Below, piece by piece: positions 32,941 through 44,148 of a DNA stretch of 64,000 nt; the first letter of the stretch is position 1; the number at the start of each line of letters is the position of its first letter. The translations under genes were made by a program, and so were the position numbers. This DNA is from Symsagittifera roscoffensis. Taxonomy: Eukaryota > Xenacoelomorpha > Acoela > Convolutidae. The notes below the pieces were generated by a model. The model did not search any database. It was not told the DNA's origin and was given only the letters and a program-made list of their open reading frames with translations. The DNA is taken from the NCBI RefSeq assembly GCF_963678635.1, contig NC_087070.1, positions 45,057,467 to 45,121,466 on the forward strand, read 5' to 3'.

Positions 32941-34310
32941 AATTTTAGCCTTCATCCTAGATCATCTGAAAAATTCACAAAAGAAAAATAAAACATAGCA
33001 AACTTCTTCAAAACTGTTTAAAACCCCATTAAATTTTTGCACCAACAATTAAATAAATATAATACCAATGCAGTAAATTAATTTATAAATTTTTCCCCCA
33101 CAAGCAGTAAATCTAATAATGATGAAAATTTGTAACTTAATTTCCCCCAACAACTAGCAGTAAAATTAAAATTCTATATAGTAAATTCATAAGAAGCAAA
33201 TGCAGTACTAACCTTTTGATATTTTCATTCACTCGCATAAGAATTCTATCCAAACTCGCACAGCTCGCCCACGAAGAATTGTTTAAAATAATGAATTTTA
33301 GTTTCAAGCTTTCACACTCGATAACTCTAACACAAGATAACACGTTTCAAACTTTCCTTTAACCCGGTTGGAAAGGAATTATATACTAAACAAAACTAAC
33401 CAATGCAGCTTACTAAACACCACAACACATAGCATAACAGCATGACTAAGCAAAGGAAACCAACGGTACCCAAACCGGATTAACCCAGTTTAAAACTGGA
33501 TAATTTATTCTTTTGAAGACTATTATAAAGTCTAAGAAAGAAATAATAAAACACAAAAAAGTCGAAAGACAAACCCATACCACAAACAATTTGATTTTTG
33601 AAAAAAGGACGTCCTGAGCATGCTCTATAGCCGGCCTAACCCACCGTGCTACATCCACGCTTTGTGACCACACTCCTATTTTTAATAAGAGCTACTCAAG
33701 GGTGAGTAACTCTTCAAAATAACTGAACTAAAACAAAAAGCTTTTGTGAAAACAACTAACTAAAATCATAATTAAAAAATATTAAACTAATAAAAGTTTT
33801 ATAAAATGTAAATTACATTATGCAATACATAGATCAGAATACAACACCAAGGACGAACATCCAAAGACAAAACGACCCTACTACACTCGAGAAAGAATGG
33901 CCAACTACAATCAATATGCCGCCCACAATCACAACTCAAAGGATTTAGAGTACGACTTGACTTCGCAGAAAAGGACTTCATTGAACTAGACCAATGACCA
34001 CCTCGATGTTCAAGTATACGTACAGATCCGAGTAACCAGGCATCCCCTCCACGCACAATCTCCACGCCATTCCCAGACAAGGTCAAACACAAAGAAGTTC
34101 TCACCAATGAAACAGAAAAACCTGACATAGCCAACCATTCTGAAATCAGATTTGAGTTTGTTGCGAAAACCCAGTCGTTGTCTTGAGAAGACACAATGAT
34201 TGAATCTGGGACTTCTCTAATAAGAAAACCCAGAAGAAATAAGATGTTCGCCAAATACCAACGTCCATCATCCATCTTTCGAATTGCAGAAAAACTATTC
34301 TAAAAAACTC
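32941..34310 (+). promoter_or_regulatory. Non-coding 3' internal region with repeated motif
   Basis: GCAGTAAAT or a close variant occurs at 33070, 33104, 33157 and 33202; the middle two follow a CCCCCA(A)CAA box. The inverted partial copy (36528-38460) keeps the same motif and box in the corresponding place although the surrounding sequence has diverged. A 158-codon frame on the minus strand (33799-34275) is open here but has a stop in the other copy; the sense strand shows the reverse (open there, stops here). Coding is therefore not supported on either strand. Confidence 0.5.
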
Positions 34311-34738
34311 TGTAAAACCCGGATGGGTGGAACCTGATCTAAACTACATTTTATGATTGGATAAATTAGATATTTTACCAATGTAAAGTATTTAATATTA
34401 ACCAATCATGATCCATCTAACTAACAATCCACTTATTTGTAAGTGCTGAAATTACTTGTAATTTCAGCACCAGAGAGATTTGAATTTAACTTAGAAATTA
34501 GTTGAACTCTCCCGAGTACTTCAGCAGCCGCAATAAACCAGTATATCCTAGATCTATTGAGCCTAGCAGAGACTAGTTAAACAACCTGAGACTAGATAGT
34601 ATAAGAGTAAGATTAGGATCGGTATTAGACTAAGAAGTTGCATGAATCTATCCGGCCGAAAATAAGATAGCGTGACGAGCAGACGGTGTACCCTATCCGA
34701 AATTACTCTATGAGTTATACCTATCGGTCCTAACTCAT
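34311..34738 (+). repeat. 3' LTR
   Basis: About 428 bp, beginning TGTAAAACCC and ending CTAACTCA(T). Its last 62 bases match the visible end of the 5' LTR, and most of it matches the inverted copy at 36528-36926. It contains two CCAAT boxes in opposite orientations (TGATTGG at 34354, CCAATCA at 34402), a perfect 28-base stem-loop (34443-34470) and a polyadenylation-type AATAAA (34532-34537). The exact left edge is uncertain by a few bases. Confidence 0.85.
34443..34470. promoter_or_regulatory. LTR stem-loop with compensatory changes
   Basis: GTGCTGAAATTAC, TT, GTAATTTCAGCAC: a 13-bp perfect stem with a two-base spacer. The LTR of the inverted copy has the matching structure at 36762-36789, where two base pairs have changed on both sides (C-G to T-A and T-A to C-G) and one has become a wobble or mismatch. 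Paired changes between diverged copies argue for selection on the structure. Confidence 0.7.
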
Positions 34739-36527
34739 AAGTAAAAAAAACAATGGCTAAACCTAATTTCGCTATAAATGATCTAGAAGAAAGTCGAAAC
34801 ATTCAAGGTCCCGCCTCAATAAGAGCAGTCCAATTTGTTAAGCACTTGGTAAACTAATGCTACGAATGTTCATTTTTGAAGCAGATATAACAACGAGATC
34901 TTCAAAAACAAAAAACTACATGAATCGTGCTGTCTCAAAATAAGTTCAAGATGATAAATCTTTGAAGGAAACAAAGATAAAAAACCCCCTGATTCAGTTT
35001 CAACAAAAGCATTCGAATGGTCTTTTAAAGTCTTTTTCATTTTCAAATGATTCAATGAAAGAACTCTTTGAAAGCTTTGATAGTTAGTAATGAAAGTAAA
35101 CAAATCAGTTCCTAGATAGCCAGATAATTTTGTTGTTCATTTCTAAAGTAAATGTGAAAACGACTTAAGCGAAGACGGTTTAAACTGAAACGCTAAAAAT
35201 GTACAGAAAATGCAAAAATTGCTGATCATTTTATCTCATTTGTGGCTTGTTTGTCAGATAAGCTACCTTTAAAGTCTTTTTTCTAGCAACAAAACGCAAG
35301 GATATTTTATCTTTCAAAGAAATGGAACCTATAATTATTTAATGACAACAAAATTTTGGTCGCGTAAGATTTTTTCAGTGGTATTCAATGGTATTCGTTA
35401 CTAAAACTCGAGTCACCGTAAAATTGCATTGTTTGGAGTTTCTTTTGTTCTTTGCACCCAAGCTTCGTTTTTTTTGCTACGTCAAAATATTAAATAACGG
35501 GAAAACAGTGATTGCGCCCTCAGTTATTGAGCGAAATTCCAAAAACGCCGAAGTTCAGAAAATGTAGGATTGGCCAATAGTTTTTCACTGGAGCTATTTT
35601 TGAATTTTGTGGTTCGGGTGAAACTTCGCAGTTTATTTGAAATGATTTTGATAATGTTAGCAAAAGTTTGTGGTTAGTTTAGCCTATTTATATTATTACG
35701 TGAAAATGTGTAGTAAATTTTCAAACCGCTGCTGGAACCTGATTGGCTAATTCCAGCAAATCAGTTCCGAGCAAAAATTGTGTCAGTTCATTGAAGGAAA
35801 ATTTGGATGAGGATATGATGCTGATGATTCAAGAAAAAAATCTTTGAAGTGGACGTACGTCTGTTGAAGTAGAAGTAAGTATGATAGAGGAGTCCCAAAA
35901 ACTGCATCAAACTTCACTAGAGTTTGAACACTTTTCAAAAATAGAGTTTCTTAACACTTTTCAAATCATTGCTTCAATGATATCCATTAAAGATTCATAA
36001 GTTAAGCGCACTTGAGATATGTTAAATGCGTTTGAGAATCTTGCTAAATGCTTTTTGTGAAGTTAATTTGATGGATGAATCAAACGATTTAGCCTAATCA
36101 GAAAATACACTTGCTAGCTTCTTTGAGTCACAAAAAGAAAAACCCAAAGCAACTGATTTTCGTAGAATGGAGAACAGCAAAAAAAATTATACGGTGTTGT
36201 TCATAAAAACCAATTTTCTTGTTTGCAAATTCAGCCTGATTACATAAACCTTTTCAGTTCTAACTAAAAATAAAACATTGTTGGATTCTTCCATGAATCA
36301 GTGTATAATTTCGTAGATTTCGTGACCAATTCAAGGGGTGATACGATACTATCTATTTATATCTCCATATCTGACCTTCCGTATTTTTGTCCGAGCTAAA
36401 AGTAATGTTCTTAGTTCAGAATCATTTTCAATTTTCATCCAATTACTCGTTGTGTCAAAAATAGAGCGCGCTATGAATATTTGCACCACACTCACCAGAG
36501 ATCAATCCGAGAAGTCTTTGGAGCCGA
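34739..36527. other. Spacer between the two retroelement copies
   Basis: AT-rich, no gene supported. It contains GCTGGAA(13 bases)TTCCAGC around a TGATTGG at about 35732-35759, a small stem with a CCAAT-type loop. Confidence 0.45.
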
Positions 36528-38460
36528 ACGAGTTATGTATTGGTTACTGTACTCATAGAGTAATTTCAGATAAGGTACACCGTCTGCTCGTCACGCTATC
36601 TTATTTTCGGCCGGATAGATTCGTGCAACTTCTTAGTCTAATATCGATCTTAATTATACTCTTATATCTCATAGTCTCAATAGATCTAGTGTACACCGGT
36701 TTACGCGAGTTAGCTCCAGAATGAGAACAACTGTATTCGAAGTTTAATTCAAATTGCTCTGGTGTTGAAACTACAAGTAGTTTCGACACTTTACAAATAA
36801 ATAGGTTGTTAGTTTGATGGAATATGATTAGTTAGTATTTAATAATTCATAGAGATAAAATATCATAATAATAACCAATTATAAATACTAGTTTAGATCT
36901 GGTTCCACCCATCCGGGGTTTAGAGAGTTTTAGTTTTTTGTTCTCTTATATTCATCTGCGATAGAGGATGAATGAAGTTCGTTTATATGTCGCGAGCATC
37001 ATTTCTGTTTCGTCTTTGGAGAAGGATGACTTATCCGTCTGTTCCAGGAAGATGGAATCGTCGATACCAGTTTTTCATTCGACAACGACTGTGACCGCCA
37101 ACTGTTGCTGTTGTTTCTGGAAATCAATCTGATTTCAAAATGGTTTGTTATGATCGTTTGTTCTTGTTTTGTAGAGAACTGTGTTTCGGTCTCGTTTGGG
37201 AGTGGCGTGAAGTTTGAGCTTGGATGCAATGCCTGGTGACTTGGATCTGTACGTATATTTGAACATCGAGATGGCCATTGTTCTGTTGCAATGGATTTCT
37301 TTTTCTGCGATGCCAAATCGTACTCTCAATCCATTGAATGTAGTGACTGTAGGCAGCATGTCAGGTGGGTTTTGCCATTCCGTAGTTGTAGTGTGATTGG
37401 TTGTCAAATTCCTTGATGCTCGTCTTTGGTCTGTTTAAAATCTATATACTGCATTATATCAGTTACATATACAAATCTTTGTTAATCCTCTTTTTTAGCC
37501 ATGATCTTTATTTTAGTTTTTATCGCAAAAGCGTTATTATTTAGGTCGGTTTTTTTAAGAGCTACTCACACCTTAGTAACTCTTGTCAAAAATAGTGTCG
37601 TGTGTGTCACAAAGCGTGGAGGTAGCACGGTGGGTGAGGCCCACTATAGAGCGTGCTCAGGACGTCCTCTTCTGGTGGGTTAGGCCAGAGGTGAGGGTAT
37701 AATTTCGTGCTCTCTTTTTGGAGGGTCCTGTGTTAGTTCAACTTTTCATGCATTTTTTATTACTAGTGTTTTCTTTCGCTGTATTAGTTTTGTCTTCTCT
37801 TCAAAAATCAAATTGTTTGTTTTGGTTTTGTCTTTCGACTTTTTGATGTTTTGTTCTTTTGTGTTCAGACTCAAAAGTAGTCTTCAAAAGAATAATTTAT
37901 CCGGTTCTCAGCTGGTGTTATTCCAGTTTGGGTACCGTGGGTTTTCTTTTCTTAGTCATGCCGTTAGGTTGTGGTTTGTGGTGTTTAGTAAGCTTGCGTT
38001 GGTTAGTTTGGATTATTATATAATTCCTTTTCAACCGGGTTAAAGGAAAATTTGAAAAGTGTGAAATTTATTAAAGTTGAAACTCAAATTCGTTATTTGA
38101 AACAATTCTTTGCGGGCGAGCAGTGCGAACTTGGACAGAATATGTGCGCGAGAGTATACAAAAAGGCGTCTGTAAAAAGGTTAGTAATGCTATCTGCAAT
38201 CTATTAACAATTATTATTAATTTACTACTTGAAAATTATAAAATTTACTGCTTGATTTGGGGGTTAAAATTATTAGATTACTTTCAATTTTTGATTATTT
38301 ACTGCCTTGGCGAAAAGAATTTATATTTTAATTTTCTGCTTTGTACGGGATAATTTTATTGCTTGAATTATTGGATAGGTTAACAAAAATGAATGATTTG
38401 AAAAAGAGTTTCTGTTTTTTATTTTGCTTTCTTATTTGTAGATGATTGATGATTGTGCCT
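36528..38460 (-). mobile_element. Inverted 3'-end fragment of a related retroelement
   Basis: The reverse complement matches the 3' end of the main element. LTR: 36528-36926. The 3' internal region runs to about 38460, including the segment at 37560-37690, which matches 33600-33730 inverted, and the GCAGTAAAT-type motifs at 38190-38330. Sequence divergence is substantial, so it is a different insertion or relative and not a recent copy. It has no Gag, Pol or Env part. A 90-codon frame (37407-37135, minus) is open here where the main copy has stops. Confidence 0.85.
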
Positions 38461-38872
38461 ATAAAGAAAAAGAGGAAACATTGCATAATAATGGTTAGTG
38501 TTGTTTGAATCTATTAGTTAAACATTGAATTCATATTACCTTAATCGTCGGTGAAGAAGCCATGGGGGAAAACATGATATCAGATGAGGTTAGTAGTTTA
38601 GCTGACAAACGAATGATGTGTTTAGTTTGCAAAAGTGGCCAAAGCAACTCAAGTGCTTCAATAATGTTACGTTGTTCAGTGTGAGGTGATTGTTCACACG
38701 GTGTGTTTTGTATTAGTTTATATAATTTGTCATTGTAGCGAGTGTTATATATGAATTCTAGGATAGGAACTTCGACGGGCTGATTTTAACCAGTGAAAAA
38801 AGAAATTACCTAAATATACATTTTTATCACTTTCATTTCGGTATATTGTAATTTAAAAAAAAACAGAAAACT
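38461..38872. other. Non-coding spacer
   Basis: No gene or repeat recognised. Confidence 0.4.
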
Positions 38873-39244
38873 TTAAAATTTGGATAAGCGATATAAATAT
38901 ATTCTGACAAAACTAGATTTTATATTTGTATCAAATTCAAAACAGTAATCGAAATGATGTTCCTTATCTTCAATATTTGTTTCATAGGCTCTTCCCATGT
39001 TTTTTTTTCTGATCGACCACTCAATCTCAGTTAATTTTTCCAAACAAAAACATTGTTGATAAATCTGGCAGTACTCTTCTTTTCTGAAATCTCCTCTCCA
39101 TCTTTTTAACAAAATTATTGAACTTTCTGTGTTCCTATACAAGTTGAAACTAATACAGTCTCCATCAACGTTATCTGTCCACCACTCTTTTAGTTTTTTG
39201 TAATATTTCAACCTTAAAATTTCATAATGTTCCACTTCAGACAT
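38873..39244 (-). CDS. Hypothetical protein, minus strand
   Basis: A 123-codon ATG frame, rich in Glu/Lys/Tyr/Trp, with a balanced composition more like a real protein than chance AT-rich ORFs (blocks such as LKEWWTDNVDGD and LLKRWRGDF). No membrane helix, signal or known domain. It may be one exon or a short single-exon gene. Confidence 0.35.
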   Translation of the reverse strand: MSEVEHYEILRLKYYKKLKEWWTDNVDGDCISFNLYRNTESSIILLKRWRGDFRKEEYCQIYQQCFCLEKLTEIEWSIRKKNMGRAYETNIEDKEHHFDYCFEFDTNIKSSFVRIYLYRLSKF

Positions 39245-39783
39245 AGAAACCGCTTTTGATAGAAAGATATTTCTTACTGAAAAAGCATAGAAATTTGAAA
39301 AAACTCGAAATGTTGTACCATTTTTCGTTTATTTTAAATTAGCAATCACCATAAAAGGTTTTTCCCTTATATAGAGTGTAATTAGTTTTTGGGAAACTCA
39401 TGAAAATTATGTAGGTAATCAAATTCTTTAATTGAGTAAAGAAAAATTGAAAACAACCAATGAAATTCAGAATTTCGAAGAAATAATGTCAATGTTTTCA
39501 GCTAAGTATACGTTTTTGTTTGTAATTTTGTTCAAATAAGACAAAATTTACCTAAATTTTGATGAAAGCAGTAATTAAATAAATTTTTCTGTAATTTCTT
39601 TAAAAAATACTGGAAAATCATTTGATAATTGGTTAGTGTTTTGTGTCAACTTAGATTAAATTGTATGTTTTGTCCGACTTTTCCTAAGATATCCTAGCTC
39701 TAAATGTACACTTAAGTAAAAAAAAAATGTTTTTAAATAATACAATTTCAATAATTATGAAACAAACAAAACATCACAAAGCA

Positions 39784-40177
39784 TTACTGAGGCTTACAAT
39801 TATCAACAAATATGAAGTCTCCCAAAAATCGGGACAGTTCTTTGAATTCATTCGAAGTATAGTTGACATAGGCAACTTGTTTCATTGCTTCATGCTCTTT
39901 TGCAGTGAAGAGTCGAATCGGAATGTAGGATGGCTTGTTCACACTGTACTTCTTGATTGTGACACACCCACATCTTGTTGTATATTGCTATTTCATCTAC
40001 TCTATTATAGCTGCCGAGCTCCTGATCATTTGTTGATTCTTTGCCCGATATGTTTTCATTTATAGGTACGAATCCAAAGTTTTCAGCACCGTGAATAATG
40101 GTATTCCGGTTTGCCGATATTGCTTCTTCCTCTTCTTCACTAAGATAGACTTGTTGGAATTTTTCAAGTGGTTCCAA
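39784..40177 (-). CDS. Hypothetical protein, minus strand, two frames
   Basis: The frame opening at 40177 is acidic at first (LSEEEEEAIS) and runs to 39890. A second, overlapping frame continues with better protein-like composition (from about 40000 down to the stop at 39784-39786), including IPIRLFTAKEHEAMKQVAYV and a FKELSRFLGDFIFVD block. The switch of frame suggests an intron or an indel near 39980. No family was recognised. A decayed gene is a fair alternative. Confidence 0.35.
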
Positions 40178-41068
40178 ATCATTAATTTTTAATAGTTGAA
40201 AGCACGGTTCAAAGTAATTTTTCCCTTTTCTTGAGTAATTTTAGTGTCTTGTCTTGAGTAATTTTTTGAAAAGTAAACTGATCAGATGAGCAGAAATAAG
40301 GGAAATGATTTTGAGATTAAATGAAAATGGAAGTAAGCAATATGAGTCATCGCATTTTTCATATATGGAAGTTGTACCGAATATGGAAGAATTTATAAGA
40401 GTTTTCCCTTTCTGGAAAGTGTGTAGGCGTTACTTCTCCTATATACATCCACAACTTCCTGCAAAACTATTCTTCCCAATGGCAGCTGCTATGTGTCAAG
40501 CTCTTCCCAGCTTTCATTCAGATTACAGTAAAAATTCGCTATTTATTTCTGTTTCCAACGACTTTTACGAAAAACACATCTCAAGTTTATTGTGTGTCTC
40601 AAGTTTATTGGGTAACTCAAGTTTATTGTGTGTCTACCCACAATTCTTTTTGTTCTTTGGAGAATTGTACGTTCCATTTGGTTTTATTGGGAACTTCTTT
40701 TAACCAAATTTTGTCGAGATTAGATAAATACATTTGCATATATCAGAAAATTCACTGTCTTTACACTTTGTGCAAACACAGATTCCATTCGAGTAATGTT
40801 GCATCAAGCGGAGAAGAACTCAATTAGCTTAATCGAGCAGTTTAACATAATTTACGATGGAAAAGAGCCAAAAAGATGCCTAGTATTGCAAAGAAACGAC
40901 CAATTCGAAAAAAATACAAGATGCATTATCTAAGTTCTAATCAAAAACTTGCTTCCACACAAACTCATCGTTCAGCGTTTCTGGACAGAATTCAAAAAGC
41001 TTAAGATTCAAAATATGAGTCAGTTTTGTTGAAGGTTACTGATTGATTTTAGGTTGTCACGGTTCTGT
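40178..41068. other. Mostly non-coding; three-copy 18-bp repeat
   Basis: TCAAGTTTATTGTGTGTC and variants occur three times at about 40580-40637. The 132-codon plus frame at 40305-40703 runs through this repeat and has no recognised motif. Confidence 0.4.
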
Positions 41069-41254
41069 GAATAGTGATTATGTAAGCTTTGTGATAAAAT
41101 AATCAACTGATTAAAATGTTCTCTTAGTAGTTTGCCCTGATAAGACTTCAAAAATTAATCTTTGGTTCCGAAACACTTAATTCAGATAGAAAAAAAACCA
41201 GCTTACAAACAAATGGTAAACTTAAAAAAAATGTGTAAGAAGATAAAAATTGAA

Positions 41255-41911
41255 TTAATTTTTGAGTTCGTTGTCACTTTGTTTCTGTGCCACACCATTT
41301 TTTATTCTAAACAGAGCTAAGTTATTCTGTTGAACTTTCAATTTTTCTTTCTTGTACCTCGTATCACGAATTCTTTCAATTTTTTGCCAAGCATGTAGGT
41401 AAACTCTTAAGAGACTGAAAACCTTCTTCGGATCTCTGTAGAATATCTCAAATTCAACCATTTTTTCAAAAAAAATCATTTGTAGTAAATGTTTTTTTTG
41501 TAAACAAATGAAAACTGTTACCGTATCCCAGATCCACAATTTCGTCAAAATTTTTTTCATCTGAATCATATGAAAACCCGTACTTTTCTCTCGAAGGTGA
41601 CTTAGACATTGCCATTTCTTTCTCAATTCTCTAATTATTTTACTCTCGAGTTCTGTCCATTCTGAAAGATCTATGATAATTTGCTCACTAGCCTGGAAAA
41701 TTTTTTAAAATTTGGTACCGTTTTTGATACCGTTTTCAAACTGGATGCAGTAACTCGCCCGTTCTATTATGATTGGTTTCAAAGTTTGAGATAGATTTCC
41801 GTTTCTTTTAAAAAATCTACTCATGTTGATAGATTGAACTGAACTGTAGGAGATTTCCAAATGAGATGAAATATATATTTTTTCAGCTGTAGATTTTGCT
41901 GAATTTCTCAT
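41255..41911 (-). pseudogene. Copy A minus-strand coding remnant
   Basis: A protein-like C-terminal part runs from the ATG-containing frame at about 41630 (SREKYGFSYDSDEK...) to 41255. It changes frame exactly at an eight-T run (about 41460-41470), after which the frame EKMVEFEIFYRDPKKV continues to a Lys/Gln/Asn-rich end. The upstream frame at 41911-41705 is a further piece. Copy B has the same break. It could be a frameshifted gene, an intron boundary or an assembly indel shared by both copies. No family was recognised. Confidence 0.4.
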
Positions 41912-42904
41912 AAAAGACTGAACTCGTTCAAAAATTTTACAACGCTTGGTTGACTTTAAATGTTACAAAAAAGTTTTGGAGAAAAATTTTTTTTTGTTGT
42001 CCTGAAACTAATTTTGAAAGGTTTGAAGATCTTTATTTAAACTTAAAAAACTATCAAGTTAAGTACAAACCACACATTTTTTCATCAATCTCATCACCTT
42101 AGATTTAGTTCTGTAATTCTGATTGTTTAATTTTCTTCGGATAATTCTAGAATTTTGAAGATTCAGAAAAACCTAGCAGTTAATGTGTAATGATTTCTTG
42201 TAAAATTCGAGGATTTATTCTGTAGATTCCAAAAATTAGAAGATTCTGGAAGTTTATGAATAACGACGTCAATATCTCTGGTAGAAATTTTCTACAAATT
42301 TTACTGTTATAAAAAAGTTAAAGTGTAATGACGTCATTCTTACAGGTGGAATTACTTTTTTATTGGCTAAATAAATCAAAAGACACCTTCATACCTCTGT
42401 AGAGAATCATGTCAGACCCTCAATTAGGCTTTTTTTTTAATTTTTCTTTATAATAATTGAATATTTGTTACAAGAATCTTGTCAGAGTTATTTTTTTCCC
42501 AGCCTGAACAGTTTCTAACATATAAATGTAGATAGTTTTTATTACGTGTACCAAAAACTTTCTCAAGAGTTTTTGCAAGATGCTAAGAAATCTAAGAATT
42601 TTTTTGGTGAAATGCATCTTTTTTCATAGTTTTTTAAAAAATTATGTGAAAATCTAGCATTATTTCTTAAATGATAAGGCAAAAAATACAAAAATTCAGT
42701 GTAAAAACATGGCGACTAATTTCCTAGAAAACTTCTAAAATGATAATTTTCATCGCTATTCCCTATGTTATTACCTTGGTTTTCTATCGTTTCTAATCAA
42801 CAGACATGCAAAAATTAGTTTTCTAAAGGATTAAATTTTAAACAAAGGTTTCATAAAGAATAGTAAGTAACTGTGCAAGAAAAAATGTATAGATTTCTTT
42901 CGGC

Positions 42905-43230
42905 AAGATACTTAAAGTGTTTCATTTTTTTTCTACAAAACGCAAAAAGTGTTTCATTTTTTTCGACAAATAGCAAAACTTGTTCCACTTTTTTTCAACA
43001 GAATACGAAAAGTGTTTTGAATTTTTTCAGCAAGATTTGAAAAGTGTTTCAAATTTTTCAAGCGAATGTGAAAAATGTTTCATTTTTGAACAAAATTTGA
43101 AAATTTTTTTAAGTTTTTTTGACAAAATGCGAAAAATATTTCAATTTTTTTTGACAGAATGCGAAAAGCTTTTCACTTTTTTCGATGAATTGCAAAATGC
43201 GGAAATTGTTTCAGTTTTTCTGACAATATG
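42905..43230 (+). repeat. Degenerate ~36-bp minisatellite (copy A)
   Basis: About nine diverged units of the type GCGAAAAGTGTTTCATTTTT plus a Cys/Phe-coding remainder. It gives an open frame with regularly spaced CEKCF-like peptides, which is a by-product of the repeat. The same array is in copy B at about 50590-50905. Confidence 0.75.
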
Positions 43231-43455
43231 AGACAAGGCTGCAAAAAAACCGCCAGACATTTTACTTGTCTGCAATTTTTCTAATGTTTTTTCTATCTTG
43301 TGTGCGAAGTTGATGTGCTAAATTTAGTGTTAATTGTTTTTCAATGATTTACTCTGAACCCCTCATCTATTCTCATACTTAAAATAAAATTGAAGAAATT
43401 AATTAATTACAAAGAACGAAGTTAATACCATACAACATTTATTTACAAAAATATT

Positions 43456-43966
43456 TAATCAAAGAGCTGTCGAGCAGCAGAGGAGTTCTGGAGGTTCTCT
43501 TTGGAACGCATCGCCTCTTGTCTTGGTCGTTCGCTGACTGGAGTTCTTGGCTTAGAGAACCCCTCATCCTCTTCGATAGTAATTGAGTTCTCCACCGATC
43601 TCTCTTCCCAAGGAAATCGTCGACTGGTTGAGCCACATATCTAGAGTCAGGAGTGTCGGGGTAGTTCATTGCCACGTGCTCAGCCACTCCCTACATTATT
43701 TGCATTTCTTCAAGTTGGTTCTCTATCATGGGCACTTGTATCATATGATGTTTGTTGAAATCCCTTCGCATCACTTCCACCATGTGCCACACTTATATTG
43801 GGTTGTCCATTCGTGCCAGAAAAACTCCAGAGACTGTTTTGTCGGACCTGAATTTGTACTAGATCAGGCGAAAAATCTACAGAGTACACGAGGTTGCTGT
43901 TTTGTACTGAGAAGACCATTTAGAGCAATAACTTGGATAAAAGAGAAAAAAACAAGAGTGATTTAG
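43456..43966 (-). CDS. Copy A minus-strand gene, C-terminal exon
   Basis: The frame ending at the stop 43456-43458 is open for 62 codons (to 43641). It is hydrophilic with an acidic/Pro/Arg-rich tail (ITIEEDEGFSKPRTP ... ARQLFD). A minus-strand AATAAA follows the stop at once. Copy B has an in-frame 18-base insertion here (six codons), as expected of coding sequence. Upstream (43960-43700) other frames carry protein-like blocks (for example FWHEWTTQYKCGTWW), suggesting a preceding exon, but the splice could not be fixed. No family was recognised. Confidence 0.4.
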
Positions 43967-44148
43967 AGCTGAGAGGGGGTAGCTGACGGAAGATAAGTTG
44001 AAATTAAGCTATTTAGAGAGCTGAGAGAGGAGGTAGTTGACGGTAGTTTAGTTGAAAATAAAACGATTTTTAGTTAGGAGTGAGGGGTACCTTCAACTCA
44101 AATGCGTGGGTTTAAGCAATCAGAATTGATTTTCTTTATTTGGATTGT

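Larger units (their letters stand above)
16302..34738 (+). mobile_element. Long env-bearing Ty3/gypsy-type retroelement
   Basis: The element is bounded by matching LTR ends. The bases CGAGCAGACGGTGTACCC and what follows at 16302-16363 recur at 34677-34737. Inside, in order, are a primer-binding site, a 1.2-kb leader, ORF0, Gag-Protease, Pol in the order RT-RNase H-integrase (the Ty3/gypsy order), two small membrane ORFs, a Pro/Ser-rich ORF, an envelope-like glycoprotein, another Pro/Ser-rich ORF and a 1.4-kb non-coding 3' region. At over 18.4 kb it is far longer than typical 5-10 kb gypsy elements. The plus strand is strongly A/C rich, with few G or T, throughout the coding part, unlike the flanks. 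Frameshifts and stops show that this copy is not autonomous as assembled. The 5' boundary and target duplication cannot be checked because of the gap. Confidence 0.93.

Noticed and set aside
33799-34275. 158-codon antisense ORF in the retroelement 3' region, possibly like antisense retroviral genes
   Set aside because: The corresponding frame in the inverted copy has a stop, and the sense frame shows the opposite pattern, so neither strand has consistent coding support.
42980-43231. Cys/Phe-repeat protein
   Set aside because: It is the translation of a degenerate A/T-rich minisatellite; the same array in copy B differs without codon constraint.
43583-43966. Plus-strand His-rich ORF
   Set aside because: Opposite the better supported minus-strand exon with a polyadenylation signal and an in-frame indel.
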